64,000 bases of DNA from Pelecanus crispus (Eukaryota; Chordata; Aves; Pelecaniformes; Pelecanidae): NCBI RefSeq assembly GCF_030463565.1, contig NC_134648.1, positions 9,961,806-10,025,805 on the forward strand, read 5' to 3'. Within the stretch, counting starts at the first letter, position 1. Each line of letters opens with the position of its first letter. Position numbers and translations under genes: made by a program. Shown in pieces: positions 11,301-26,300 of the stretch. Under the pieces are notes generated by a model. That model searched no databases, was not told the DNA's origin, and was given only the letters and a program-made list of their open reading frames with translations.

Positions 11301-14300
11301 CCAGAGCGGAAGGGCAGCCAGCAACGTTTCATACCGATGACCTGATTCTACAAACTTCCAAAAGAATTTTGGTTTTTGAAGGAGCTCAGGTTTAAGTCTG
11401 AAGTGGAGGCCTGTAGCTGAGCCGTGGTGGCATTAACGCATCGACCTTTCCATGGGAAGATGAGAAGTAAATATAAATACATGAAGTTGCATCTGTTAGT
11501 CGTGTTCCTTGCTCCTTTCTGCCCTTGGCCCACAATGCCTGGCACTTTGCTGCCCAACAAGACAAGGAGGAGGCATACCAGGCCTGTTTTACCTGCTTTT
11601 CTGTCAAGGGAAAAAAGCGTACTGCAAGTCCTAAACAAGGAGCTGCTTAAGTTTGCTAGGACTGAAGAGAATAACAGTAAAATTAAGTGTTCTTATCCAT
11701 TTACCTTATAACCAAGGGCCTTCAGTTCGCTAGCAGAGCAGGGGTACAAATCCATGAACTTATACCTGTCTACCAGCAAAGCTGTTTCTTTACCCTCGTA
11801 TTCTTCCTTGAATGCCGTAAACCTCCGTTTTTCAACTTTCAGTATACTAGCTAGGTCACCGATGTTACTTTCAAAAGCTAAAAACCGAGCCCAGATTTCC
11901 CTATAAGAGAACAGATAAACAGACAGTTGCTGAAGGAGAAAGAGCTACTGATCACAACCCAATTAAAAAACACACGAGAGATTCAAAGGAGGTAAGCTGG
12001 GAACACTTGACCATTTCTATTATTTACATTAGATGCATCTATAACATGCATTACCTTCCCAGTGCCTTATATATTTCTGTCAAAGCTTTCAGTCTAGTGG
12101 ATCGTTGGACTTTGTTACGGAAAGGAAAGGATTACTGGTGTAAATGACCAGCACCTGAGGTAAGTTTTTATAGTCAATGTAAGATGCACAAATAGACTTT
12201 ACTCGCTATGCAGAATTTCACTCTGATCCTGATATGTGAAGGACTTTGCAACATAGATGATGATTTAGTTCATCTGCATAGACTAGCATATTCTAGCAGG
12301 CAAGAGCAATACCCTGTAACACAGTAGGCAGCACTTCAGGATTTTACATAGCCCAAAATATATATAGTCACTGCTTACTTCTCTGTGGAAAATCTCATAT
12401 ATAACTTAAGCAACATTTGACCATATTTCTGGACTTGATTCAACTTTCATTTTAGCTTTGGAATTCACCTTTGAAGAAGATTCAGCTTTTAAATTCTCAT
12501 TTTTTCTCACTTTTAAAATGGACATAAAAATATTTCTCAAGAAAGATCAGAATTAAAGTGCAGAATGTATGTGCACAGCAGTGCAATGTTTGATTTCTTA
12601 GTTTTGACACCTATGTCTACCAGAATAAAAATGGTGAACACTAGGACTGCAAAGGGTTTGGTAAGCGTTTTTTCAGAGAAATAAATTTATAAAGTAGTAA
12701 TGAAAATGTGGCGGTGAGTGGTTAATCCTAGTCTTTTCTGGTTCTTTCCCTATTTTATTTTCAGTTGGCTGGGAGTTGTTCAGCAGTCTCCTCCATAAAT
12801 TCCTGACTCACCTTCTCTAACGTAATGCTCCTGAAATGTTCTCAGCTCCCTTTCCCCATCTATCTAAAGCATCTATCTGGTGAGCGATACATGTCATTAG
12901 CCACGCCGCCTGCTCAAACCATTGAATCCTTACTGCGCAGGAGGATTTTGCACTCTATCCTCAACAATCCTGCGTCAATGAGGTTTTGAAGTCAATAAAT
13001 TAATGAATTTCACTGCAAGTGAAGGGGCTTTCACAAATCTGTCACAGGTGTTGCTGGTTTAGACAGCATGAAGAGGGGAGGGAACATCTGTACCTAATTT
13101 TGTCCTGCTGTTCATTTTTCTAATTTCTTTGGGGTGTTTGTAGTTGAAAGGGGTTATGTATCTTTTTTAGTGTAGTGAAACTGCTTTTGCAGACGTACCC
13201 AGATTTCTCAGGTGGAAGGCTCCCTGAAGTTAAAACACGTTCAAACAAAACTCTTGTATTATTGTCCTCTTTAAAAATAGAAAGAAAAAAGAAAAAATCA
13301 CACTGAGTAAAATATATTAAAGACAATTTAAAATCATGTCCATTCAAAGAAATGTGTACATTGAATTAAATGTAAGGCTGACATTCTGATACCTGGATTT
13401 GAATTTCAGTAAGTAGAAAAAAAAATCTGAATGCCTACATAAAACTTCACCAATGTTAAATTCTACTGTGAATTTGTTATTTGAAAGTCTGTTTTTGTTG
13501 ATAGCAACAAACCAATCTTAATACAGGTTCTTTTATAACAGCACAGCTATTGCTTGGCATCTCTTCAGGATCTCTGCTTTTTTCTGTTTTCTTTAATTAT
13601 CTCGGCAACTTTAAATTTGGCCTTTCAATTTATTACTTCCCTTTTAAATTAGGGCAATATTAATATACTTGTATATTCCTCAGAAGTCCTCCCAAAATCA
13701 TTAGACCTGGTTCCCAGTGAGCAGTCAGCCTTTGTATGTTGCCAGCTGGGGTAGTGGAGCAGTTGGTGGTGTTCTTAGAACTGCTACCTTCTGCCCTGTC
13801 TCCCTCGCTGTGTATTTTACCATCTCGTACATTTACAGGAGTTAGGTGATCAATTTTGTTGTTTTTCAGTAAAGCCTGCTGGGTTGCTAAGACAGAGCAA
13901 TGCCCTGGCAAGTTTTAAGATAATTTTTTCTGATGGCAATCTATGGAAAGGCATTGCAAATATTCAAGTAGACCTACAATAATTTCTTGCAAAATTAAAT
14001 ATACTTTGACTCGAAAAAAAAAAAAAAATCTCTGTTTACAGGTCACAGGAGAAAAAAAGCTCTAAATCTGTTCAAACTTTCAGAGCCAGAAGAACAAAAG
14101 GGTACTGTAGTCTGACAGGAGGGATTCCTGTGCCTGGTGCCTACAGAACGCGCTGGGAGGTTCAGAAGATCCAGCAGCACAGCTACCTGCAGCCACTGCT
14201 TACGCCAGCGGCGCGGAGGCCGGCTCACGAAATTGAGCTAGCAATTCATAATAAACCCCAGATTGTCTTATATCTCTGTGTTGTTATGCTACGAACACTG

Positions 14301-17300
14301 AGCTAGAGTGTTGAACACTTGAAGAAATCTGTAATCTAATGGGTATCTGGCAGACGGGAGGGGGCAGAGGAAGAGCCTGGGATGGACTGCTCTTCTCCCT
14401 CTTCTCTAGCTCCCCGTGAAACACGGACCAGGGCAGCTGCACACAAAGGTCTCTGTCAGCCCTGCTCCCCACAGCAGCTCGTGCTTCCTGTAACACCGCT
14501 ATTAACTCCCGCATCGGGGAATCCCACACAGAGACCGAGACCGCCCGCCACCGCCTCCGCCTCCCGCCCGGGCCCCCCTGCCTGTGCCCCCCGTGCTGGC
14601 ACAGCTGCGTGCCTTGCCCGTGCCCTGCTCTTTGCATTGCAAACCAGCTCCCCGGCAGCTTCCAGGCAGGACCGCTATTCACAATATGGATTTTATATCT
14701 TGCTCAGCTCATCTATTTGGGGAGAACGAGTTTAAATTAATTGTAGTAGGGACCAACTAACCCATCACTCTTCTCATGCTGATTTCAACCTCCTATAGAT
14801 CTTTTTCCTCAGGATGTAGATTTCTCAGTGTACTCTCCACTGGTCATAGCAGATGCTGTAAAACTGCTGCAATGTGAGTCGCAATTTGGAAAGTTCACTC
14901 TCCTCTATTCAGTAGAATCAAGATCTAATGTCAATGCACTTCTGGAACTTCAGTAAGGACAAAACAGCAGTGGGTTTTTTTTCCAAATTGATTGCCAAGT
15001 TTTAGGAAGAGGTTTCATTGCTCTTCAAGAAGAATTAAAACTAAAATGCAAAGAGCTTGGCCTGAACCTAAACTCATAGAGAAGGTACCTTAATGCTTCG
15101 TTAGACCTCTCAAAGCTTAAAGCTTACCATTAAGGTGAGAAAGGTAGTCGATATATGCCAGTACATATTCTGGAATGTCGCCATATTTTTTCAGCCCTAG
15201 CTCAAAAATCTTAAAGGCCACAGACTTATCCTGCAAACACAGAAAAACAAAGTTATTAGCTTCAGTGAGCTATGCACCCTCCTGACACTTACTTGAATAT
15301 CAAACTAAGCATAGATGATTACCTTACTACAATAATACTCCATTAAAGCTGCTGTAACATAGACGTGATGGCGGGTCCGGGCATCCTCTCTTGCTTTCTT
15401 AAATATCATCCTTCCAGATTTTATGCCTTCTGCTCGCCTTGCAAATTTCATGTATTGGATATAAACCTAAGGTGCATATTAGTATTTATATAGTATCAGT
15501 GCTAACAAAGAATACGAGGATATAATAAAAATTTTTTACTATATCTGAAATTTTTTACCCACAAAATACAGCTAATAAGTCATAACAGAAACAAGACTGT
15601 GTTGTACCTCTATGTTGTTTTTCTATAAATACTGAGGCAAAGCTTTGTATATACTTTTTTTTTTAAAAATGGAATATACCTAAGACCGATCCCCTGAAAC
15701 AACAATTGTTAATACACAGATTTTTCAAGGAAGGGATCGTAAGTAGATGAATGTAAGTTACATAAACTGGTGCCTTCAGAGAACTAGAGGCTTATTGTAA
15801 AAATGGTAACTTCCCAATAAAGTGAGGACATCCATAAGGCTACAGAACAGTCACAAGGCCCGATGAAGCATTTTACTGTACATTATACAATCCAAGATAC
15901 AAATCATCTTGTCTGCAAATATTTATAACCGATCAAGGAAATAAAGAATGTGCTATTTAATTCAGTGGCCAATTTGTGATTTGCATTTCTTTGGGATTTA
16001 ACTTTCTTCCGCTCTGAATTAGATCACAAATAACAGCATTCCTCAAATTGGAGGAACTGGTATGTGGTTTCTCAGAATATGTGTATTTGGGAAACGTTAT
16101 GATCTATGTTTAATGAATAGAACGTGTCACTAAATTGACACCTTTCCTCTGACACTGACCTGTGGTTTAATTTTAGAACTTAGACCTTGTTTTTTCCTTC
16201 TCATGCTTTGTTGTGTCTATTTATAAAATAAGTAACTTTTTGAGGGCAGGTTACTTTCTCACACCATTTGTTCAGTACTAGCACAGCTGGCACTACAGAC
16301 AATGTTGTTTACTACATAACTTCAGCAGATGTACAGCAATACTCTTTGATACTTCTATGGTGCATTACGAATTTATTTGCAAACTACATGTACACAGTAC
16401 GGTGGATTTCTGTGTAGGGAGAACAACGGGCAAAGGCAACATGCTTTAAATCAGTTAAGTGAAATTTTAGTTGAGCCAACAAAACGTACACCAATTCTTA
16501 TGAGCTGCGTCATGAAATCTTCTATCTTCATTGCTTGTTTAAAGAGATTCTCCAAAAGAAACAGAGAAGAAAAGTGCACGTGACTTAGTGTATCTGAGTG
16601 GATTAAAGGCTATAATTATCAACCTTGCTGAAATTTTAATCTAATTCTGTCATCTCAGTACTCCACCTGCTCAATCATCCTTGTGACCCAATGAACCCCT
16701 GTAAGTACTTCCCCATTCTTTGAGTGCACTCAGGTGACTATCCATGCCAATGTGGAAAAACTCAATACTAAGGATCATCTTACCAGAGTGGGATCAATGT
16801 CTTCAATAGCCAGGAGTCGGTTATATATGCTGTGTACTTTCTCATACTTCATTCGACTCTAAGTAAATAAAAAGGAAATACAGACTGTTTAGTAATACTA
16901 TTACAAATCATCTGTGAGAATGCAAAAATCAATCTGAAGAGAAAACTAAAATTTTTGTTTCCTTTTTTCCCCAGCTGAACACTATGTATGTCAGTCCCTT
17001 TACTCAGATGCATTTTCTGCCTTGTGCAGTCATTTCTTTACTTCCCACATTAATTTCTCACTAGCGCTTACATACATGCTTTTCAAGAATCTCTGACATG
17101 TTTTTCAAGAATCTCTGAAGTCTTTTTCTAATTTAGCAATACTGCAGCAGAACTGCCATTGTAGGTGTTTGGGATAAGACAACTGTTTCCTTTATCTCTG
17201 TCTAAAAGTAACGTGCAAACAGCCAGGAAAACCACCTTCACTCTCCAGCCTATGCATTTCAAATAATCCATTCTGTTCCCCGCCAGCTGCAGCCCTCCGA

Positions 17301-20300
17301 GTTGTATTGTGCAACCTTAAAGAATTTAAATCACCAGTACACTTAGGATACAAGAGGCTGCACTGAAAGCCAAGGAATGCTTTTTCTTTTAAGGGCAAAG
17401 GGGTTTTTTTGCTGTTGTCCTCAGGATCTTCCTGCAAAGACTCTTCCATGTTATGATAAGTGGGCAGAATATATCCGGCAGAGGATTCCATGGTCCTCAT
17501 CTGATCAGTGGGAATCGTCCCTTATTCCTGACAGTTCATGTGCAAAACCAACCACTGTCGCGGCACAACTCATTACGGAGGCTGGGCAGTACGGTGGTAG
17601 CCTGGGTAAAGAGATTTCTCAAGAAAGCTGCAGTATAGGGTGCCTCCCATCTTCCCTCACAGACATGCAAATACAAACATTAAACCCCCAAGAATTAGAT
17701 AGGAAAGGTGTTCATTATCCCCATTTTAAAAGTGAAGAAGCTGATGCTCTGGTAAATGTAAATCTATCAGACTATCAACTTCATAGTAATTTGAAAAATA
17801 TAGTCAATATTTAAGCGGAAAGACTGTAGATTTTCAAAAATTTTGTAACTCATGCTATGGGCTTTTCCTCTCCATTTTGTCAGCTCAGTCTCAGAAACAC
17901 TGAATGAGGTTAAGGCTAGAAGAATCAGTAAATTAATTCTATAGAATTCTGCGTATTCAGTATGTTTCAAATAAATGACATTGATGAGAGATGTCTTTGG
18001 GTTTTAACATCAGTACATCACTATTTTTGCTCACCTCTTCATAATCTGCATATGCAAAATAAAGAAGCATATTCTTCTTTAATAAAGTGCTGATCGCTCT
18101 TTCATAAATATTAGCAGCCTCATCACTGAAAAGTTTAGCATTGTTCATGTCCTGTTATAAAATAAGTATGATAATATAATTGTTCAGCATCTGTGACAAC
18201 GAAGGCCAATCTGTGGAATATCTTTTGTGTGTAAAAAGTCCCAGTGAAGTTCCATGCAGTGCTCCAATTAAAGAGATAATCATCTCGCCAGTACTTAAGG
18301 AATCACAAAATCAGGCCAAAAACAACCCCCCAGACCTAAACCGGGCCAACACTAAAATAGTTTTTCATAATTCTTATCTCAAATGCAAATACTCAATGAT
18401 TCCTAGTTTTCACTTTCATTAAAAAATAATCCAGCCACCAAGCCAGGAAACATGAAATTGCTACTCTACTCTTAATTGGTTTAGTGGTGGACATGGTAGT
18501 GTTAGGTTAATGGTTGGACTGGATCATCTTAAGGGTCTTTTCCAACCCAAACGATTCCATGATTCTATGATTCTACTTTTATTTCTTAAAATAGCCCCAA
18601 TTTTAAAATTCTGAACATGCCACAACTTATGGTGCTAAATATTTTCACATCCCCCTCCTTGGTTCTTAAGTATTTGAGGAAAAATTAACAGTACATCATG
18701 TCAAAACAATGAAATAAGAAAGAAAACCGATGGCAATCTGCTTACCCCTTTTTCAGCTAGCAGTTTACTAGATTGCTCGAGGTACTGTGCAGCTTCATAC
18801 CAGATATCTGGGTGATGTCCCAGAACCAAAAGGCATTGCTCATAGGCAAACATAACTGGGGGGAAAATGTAAGGAATACTCCTTGTTTATTACCGCAGAA
18901 ATGGCACCATCTTGCACAATGGAAGTATGAAATACAAAAACCAGCAAATAAATCAGACAATATTAACACTGATTGGCTTTGAATACAATGATCATGACTG
19001 CAGTTCTTTCATATTGCCAGGAACTTTATGAATCATAACCAGCAGCTAACACCTGCCTCCTCCACAGAGGAAGAAGCAGAACTCATTCAAGAACATCAGC
19101 CGTAAAATCAGGCTGTGATCCACCATTTGCTGACCTCCAGTGAAAGTTCAGGGTGCAGACGACTACAGCACTGCCCCCCCAAATCCGTGTATTATGTTCA
19201 GCTTGTCTTGAGCAAAAACTACAAAGTAGTTTAAAAAAAACACCCACACAATTCAAGAAACTTGGTCAACTTCTGCTCCAGCATGATCCCTGAACACTAA
19301 ATCACATCATTACTTAAGCTGGATGTCCTTAATGGAGCTAAGAAATACAATTCTACATGTCCTAGCGCAATATCTAATTACCTCTTTTTGTTATGAGAGT
19401 TTGATCTTCCGTACGCAGAGGATTGCTCTTTTCCCACTGGATGTACTTCTTCCACATGTCTACCTGCTGAGCCTCTTGTGGGGTATTTTGTGGGGGGACA
19501 GAGGGAGCATTGCGGTCCAGACCTTTCATCACTGTCTCATATTCCTGAAACAGAAGCAATGTTTTGAACAGCAGATTTAAGCGTATTAAACATTTATTTT
19601 AGGTTATGCTTTATGAAACGGAAACAAATATTTTAGCATTATCAACCTTATTAGTCTAACACACGCTTTTATTTGAAAATAAGAACCAAGTGTAATGCTA
19701 GTTTGTAGAATTAAATAAAACAAAGAAAAGTCAACACAAGGTTGTACCTTTGCTACACGTCGTGCATTCATATAATCTCTACTCCTGTCTTCAATCATCT
19801 TCTTAGCTAAGTGAACATTGATGCCCTGGAGAAGGGTGAAAAAAAGGAATTGGGAATGTGCAATTTCACTTTGGAAATACTCGATCTCATTTCATACAGA
19901 AAAGAGCTTGAAAGGGGATGCAAAAGTGAGCAAGAAGGACAAAGTTATTTTAAAATACTGATCTCGACAGGTACTGCATTTCTCCTAATAAGCATATGTG
20001 CAAGAACTTATGTATCAGAGAATAGACTCACTACTAAAAATCAACTGACCTGAAGCACCTCAGTGTATTTTTAATCACTTACAGCTTTCAAAAATACAAT
20101 GAACTTTACATAAACCTGCTGGGGGAGAAAGTGGAAAGAATGTATTTGTGATTTACATTTGCCCTTTTAAATCCTGGTCAGTGCCCAGTCAGAGTCACAG
20201 TTCCTTGCCTTGCTGCTGCCTGCTGTTCACCAGGTGAAGACTGAGACAGCGTATGAGCAATTCAGACTTCTTGGACAAGTAGTAACAGAGACTGACCTCA

Positions 20301-23300
20301 AAGCTCTGCCTTCTCTGCTCCTGAAATAACTGACAGCTTTTAAAAGAGGTTATATTCAACACACCCCCTGCCATACACTTACCTTTGTCAGCTGACAGAG
20401 ACCTGAGACCTGTCACTGCAGAGTGACATCCCTCCAGGACCACACGCACGTGCAGAGGGCCCTGCCGTGCTGCTGAGAAGAGCAGCAGGGGATTTGGGGC
20501 AGCCGGGCCCCCAGGCACAACCCGTATCTCAACATCAGCAACACAGGCTGGGTCACGGGGCCCCAGGCATGAACAAAATCTCAAAAGAACCGCTCCTATG
20601 GCAGGATAAGCAACCGCCCTTTTGTTCATGCCTGCGTCAGGGTGGATTTTGCTGGCGTGGCTTGCCAGGACTTTGAGGAAGGTGAGCACAGCTTTCAGTC
20701 CTATTCCAAATAGGCACCCGAGCTGGGTACCAACTCATTACGGAAGCAAGGCAGTGACTGTCTGGACTCTCGCAGAGTGCTGGCTAGGATAGCTATCTGG
20801 GCCAGTTAGCATGCAAACCCAGCGATGCCCCATTTAACGCAGGACTGGGCTGAGGTGCACCAATGCTCTCCCAGGATGCGCTCCCAGCCTCGTGAGGTGC
20901 AGCCGTGCAGCTTTGTGAGCCAAAGATTGGCACTTCTCTGTCTCACTAGGGGTGTTACCACTTTTGACCATTTGTTTAATTAAAGATACTGATGACTGAC
21001 AGGCTGTTACTTCTAGCTGGTGGCTACCAACTGAGCTAGAGGGAAGCTTAAGAGTATTTTAATTGCAGCAATAGCCAGTAACCTTTCATACCGAGACCTG
21101 CCCGCAATCTCTGTGTTGCCGGGCTACTGACGTGGGGAGTCACTTCCCCCTGAAAGAGCCCTTCTGGTGAGGAGCATTTCCTCCCCTGTGCCAGGACACC
21201 GCTACGCAGCAGCCCTTTCCCTCGAGGCCAGCCTAGGCAGAACAGGACATGCAGAAACCTGTGTCTGAGCAGAGTGCCGGCCCTCAGCTTCCAGCAGCTC
21301 GGAACAGCCCAAGGTCCTGTTTTGTGTTACAGGTGTCAGCCAGAGCTACCTCACCTAGAAGATACAGGACGCATGTAGGAGAGGTTTCAGCTGTCATTTT
21401 GACGCTCTCCCTACATACTAATGGAAGTAGTAGGAACTAGCAGTGACAGCCTTCATTTGCTATGTGGGAGGGGAAGAGGAGGTTTACAGGGAAGTTGTAC
21501 TGGGGGTTTTCCTACGCAGGAGAAGGCATGTCGCTGGGCATCTTCCCTGGCGGTCAGCAGGCTATCTGTGGTATCCCTGAATACCAGCGGGGTGATAAGC
21601 TGTTACAGTACACGCTCATGGCTGTGGATGCCAGGAGGTACTCTCACTGGTCCTGTTAGCGTCAGGTCGCCAATCCTACAACTTGCATAATTAGCGATAA
21701 GGAAAGAGAAGTTGTCCCTTCTTTCCTGCTCAGTGCACAGCTGACCTGCAGCATGCCAGCACCTGCAACCCCGGGCGCAATATGCAGGACAAGGGAGAGT
21801 GCTGTGTGAGCGTCCCTGCTTGATGGTGCTGAGCACGAGGGCATCTACCCTCAGTTCTGCATTCTCACCTCTGCTGACAGGGGCAGGTTAACAAGCCATT
21901 ACCAAATGTGTTTACAAATACATTATAAAGGTGCAGCCACAAATTAGCGTGCAAGGTTAAGGAGTTGAGATTACGCTTGCTGAAGACAGTGTGGTAGCAG
22001 ACTCACCTGAATTGATGCTGTAATGGCTTCAGGTGAAGGATGGTGAGGAACATTTTATATGTACTTGAGACCACAGAGCTCAATTCCGTGAACAAGTCCA
22101 AACCATCATAGCTGAATGCCATTTTACCCTGTTCAACTATAACTGAAAGGAGGGGAGTGCCTCCTTGGGGAAGCAAGCCCTCATTGCCAGCTGATCTGCT
22201 CTAGCTTCCATTATACATATTCTCCGTCATTGATACCAGTGATTTCTAATTCATCAGCAATTCTACTGGGCCAACTGGGAAATGTCTTAAAAAAAAAAAA
22301 AATTATCACTCGGGTACCCGTACAGTTTTGACACAGGTCTTGGTACACACTCCACATGCAAAACGAGTTTATGCTGCCGGTCATCTCTTCTACGTGTAAT
22401 TATTTAGTGGATACAGTTTGGACACTATACTTAATTATATGATTTTTTTTTTAATGTCACAAACAAATTTCATGTTCTTGATTACCTCTTCGTATTTGTT
22501 ATAATCTCTCCAGAGCTGTTCTATGTTTATCATTGGATTCACGCAACCACGCTGGTAAACCCTACGGACAGCTGTTATCCTCTGGTTTTCTGCATAAGAT
22601 CCTACTGCTTCTCTAAATAGTGGGGAGAGAGATTAACGTCAGCTATTATAGATCATAACTGGCATGAACATCAACATTACATTAACTGAGCTTAAAAAAA
22701 TTCTTTTAAGGTACTTACACGCCCTTCAAAAAATTGATGTAATCCACCCAGATCTATGTGAGAAAAAATATTACATATAATGAAACCAATGTTTAGTTGT
22801 ACTTCTTATAAAGTAAGAAATAAAATGTTTTTTGATAAAAAACATACCTGGTATGACATGATTTCCATGCCAATCTTATCCAGAGCAAAATCATATGCCT
22901 GAGCCATTTTTTCTCTGAGGAAAAAGACAAACCACAAAGACCATAGAGCAAGTCTTTAGTATTTAAAAAAATTCTTTATTTAAGAGTATTCTTTTGTGCA
23001 GCAAATTCTAAACATTGAGGTATGAAAAGTATCATTCAGCAGCTGAGAGTAAAAATTGGCATTCAGATAGCTTTAAATTCTGCATTTAGGGGTTTGTTGG
23101 TGTGGTTTCTTAAGAAAATTATTTAAATCTATTGGTGGCAAGCTAGCACACTAACACTTCCTGAGACATCACCCCTCCCCCTTAAATAAGTGGAAATCCA
23201 TGGATAAGGTGTGCACTGGAAGTTGAGAAGATATAAAACAACTGCTCTCCACATCGTCTTAGCTGACAGATGTGCCCGTGGTTTCTTTTCTTCCCCCCAG

Positions 23301-26300
23301 AATTCCCCAAACCTTGTTGTAATTCTCCAGGAACACCAAAAGGCTGGGGCAATTAGGAGTAGCTCCCCTGTGCGGAAACTGGCCAAAATCTTTCACATGA
23401 TTTCTTATCCCCCCAAATTCAAAGTACTTTTCCCCAAATTTAAAATGTTCACAGAATATTTCCTTGGTCAAGTTTTAATGAAAACAGCTTTTTCTCTCTC
23501 CCACTTACCTCCCAGTTTCCTTTACTCAAATATCTTTCAGTACCTTACTACCCCTTTTTGTCCATATTAGTAGGAAAAATAGAGGAAAGTTAAATCAAAT
23601 AGAAAGACGGGGGCGGGGGGGGGATGCTGGTACTTTTAAAATTTAAATTGTTTCAAAACAGTCTTGTAAAAAGAAATTTTAAAACTCTGCTATTTTTTCT
23701 TTAAATGCATTAGTTATCTTGCCAGTTATAATACAAAGAAATTATGGTGGGCTGGGGAAAGAAACAGTTCATAGATGCCGAAACTTTCTCCAATTACTGA
23801 ACTATTTACTATTGCTAGTCAAATACAGTACCTCAGCTGGAATCAATGCCAAATTTTGTGGAGACTCTAAACGGGGCACTAAGGGGGAGGACAGCAAAAG
23901 GTCCCAACTGAAGAAGTGTGTTTCGGACTGGTTCAAGCACCAATCGCATCTGCAGGGAAGCGGCATGGATACGCCAGCTACTCCCCACTCTTGTCCCACC
24001 TCGTTATATGGATCCAGACTAGAGGAAGCAATTTTACCCAGCATGCTCAATTAGAAAAGCTTTAAAGAAAATGTTTTCTAAATGCAAATTATAAATTATC
24101 TCCCCAACACTCTACCAGAAGATCCCCAGGCAGGTTTGCCACCCAGGTTCCTCCCCACCCCCTAGTCAAAAATCAAGAAGAGATTCACTGTAAAACCAGA
24201 ATAATTCAGAGCAACTCTGTTAACTTACTTGTAACTAGGTAGCTTCCCCTTGGTTTCTCGTACATAGGAAAGGTAACATTTCCATAAATCAATGTGTAAA
24301 ACCTTCATAAGGCATCGCTGAAATAACTGTTTAATACATCAAGAAGACGTGATCAGGATTCCAGATACAGAAATTTGGTTTCTACTTTTAAAGCTATACA
24401 GTATGAATTAAAATAATCTTTGTAATTATGATTGAGATTTGTAAGAAAGAATAAGTTAAACTACTTTTCCTTTTGACTAAAGCATCTCCGTGCTATGCAA
24501 AGGAACTGGAGAGAATTAAGCAGAGAAATTCCTCCACGAACTTCACTGATTACAGCTTGGTAGCAACAGCAAATCGACTTTAGTGATACTTTTATCTGTG
24601 CTTTTGAATAGCGCATTCAATGACAACTATAGTTCTTTTCAATCTGCTTTAGTCTAACCACAAGATACTTGTTCTTGCTATAGAGATATATTACGTATAT
24701 TGATAGGACTCACCTTTTCCACTTTGTCATAATTTTTTGCTTTAATCTATAGGGAAGCAGAAAAAAACAAATCACTTAAGAAACTATTTTAGAATAGTAG
24801 GAATATATTCTTCATACAGTACTATAGCATTCCAGTTTGTACTTTGGCTGCCTAAACTAATTACATTGTAACACCACATAATGTTGCAAAAATACAATTA
24901 AACATACAGAAATCATGTACTTTGCTTAGCTCTTTCAAAATTAGCGGGGTTTTTTTTTATTTATTTATTTTTCACTTCCACTAGGGCCAAAATTTAGGTC
25001 TCAGTACGTAAAGCTGCTTTCCTGTATTCTGGTTTGGACACCCAGACTTAGCCTCTTATTTTAAGGTATTCTGTTGCCTCAAGTGCATACATTGTCTTAG
25101 ATACCAAAGCCTCTAGATGAGGATTTAGTAAATTAAGGGTCAAATACCATTTACAAAACTAGCAGGCTAATAAATGTATTATATTTGAATATTTATTTCT
25201 CAAAGTACACTTTGCTATAATATGCTGATGCTGAATAAGGGAGTAATAAACCATGGAGAATCTGTTTTTCAACAGGCGCCCCCAGCCCCGGTGCTCCCTT
25301 CCAGGAGGGACCAAACCACGCTCACATCTCAGCACTCGTTTCATTCAGACAGCATGCACACTGCAAGAGCAGAGGGTAAAACCTAGTCTCGAAGTAACAG
25401 GTGGCCTTTCAGATGAGACAGAAAAGCACGAGACAGATGCAGAGGGCAGACTGGCACCCTTCATTTATTTATTGGCTCCAGTTATGTTAATGTACTAGGT
25501 AATCCGTAGACGCACACCCTGAAGAAACAAAGAAAAATCTACAATGCCTCTAGAAGATGTTTATCTGTGTTGAAATAAAGAGCCTTTAATGAAAAGAAGG
25601 ATTTATTATGTTGTATGGCATTTTTTTAAAGCATCAAAACTCCCTTTTAAATCTCATCGCTCTTCGTTTGTTTAGGGGATTCACAGCTTTTTCTTGGTAT
25701 GAAACATGAGAGCCACAGGAGCAGCTCTGAAAGCCTTTCCTTTTTCCCAAGGAGCACGGCGGTAGGCAGTAAACAGCACCCTTTTGCACCAGATATTAAT
25801 TATACCATTTTTATATCATTCTCATTCTAAAGCATGAAGAATTTTTAATGGAAGCTTTAGGAAACACAGTCTCATCTGCAGGAGGCCTAAAATAAGTAAT
25901 ATATCCTGCACTGCACTGTGCACTGCCTTTCCCGTCTGCTGTTTCCCTGAGTTTCTACCTCCTGCAACACCCTGGCCTCCTAAACATCAGGGTCCCATAG
26001 TGTATCCCCCATTTCTCTCACTCCTGAACAAGATCAATTAAAAATGAGATAATTCAAACAAGTTTTGCAGAAAAACTTTAATGGCATACATGGCAGACTG
26101 GACCCTTGTGTCCATACCACTTTTGAACTGGAGTAGTATCCTGCCCTGGTCGAGATGATTTTAAAAAAATCAGCGTTTGCAGGAATTTAAGCCTGATTAC
26201 ATCTCGCACACACAATTTTCACAAAGTCTTTCTGCAAACTATTCAGTTAAAAGATAGCTGACCAGAGAAATGACTGATTACAGAAGTAACATTGCTCTGA

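Larger units (their letters stand above)
16859..18034 (-). other. CSTF3 intron 12
   Basis: Intron of 1.2 kb. It contains a 22-bp imperfect tandem duplication (17075-17118) and, at 17697-17760, a fragment resembling the MIR SINE. A 145-codon plus-strand frame (17377-17814) runs across this area and looks accidental. Confidence 0.75.

Noticed and set aside
14284..14735. 132- and 117-codon frames on opposite strands
   Set aside because: Both come from the same GC-rich block in intron 15, overlap each other and match no family I know.
17377..17814. 145-codon plus-strand frame in CSTF3 intron 12
   Set aside because: It runs antisense through a MIR-like repeat fragment and has no recognisable domain.
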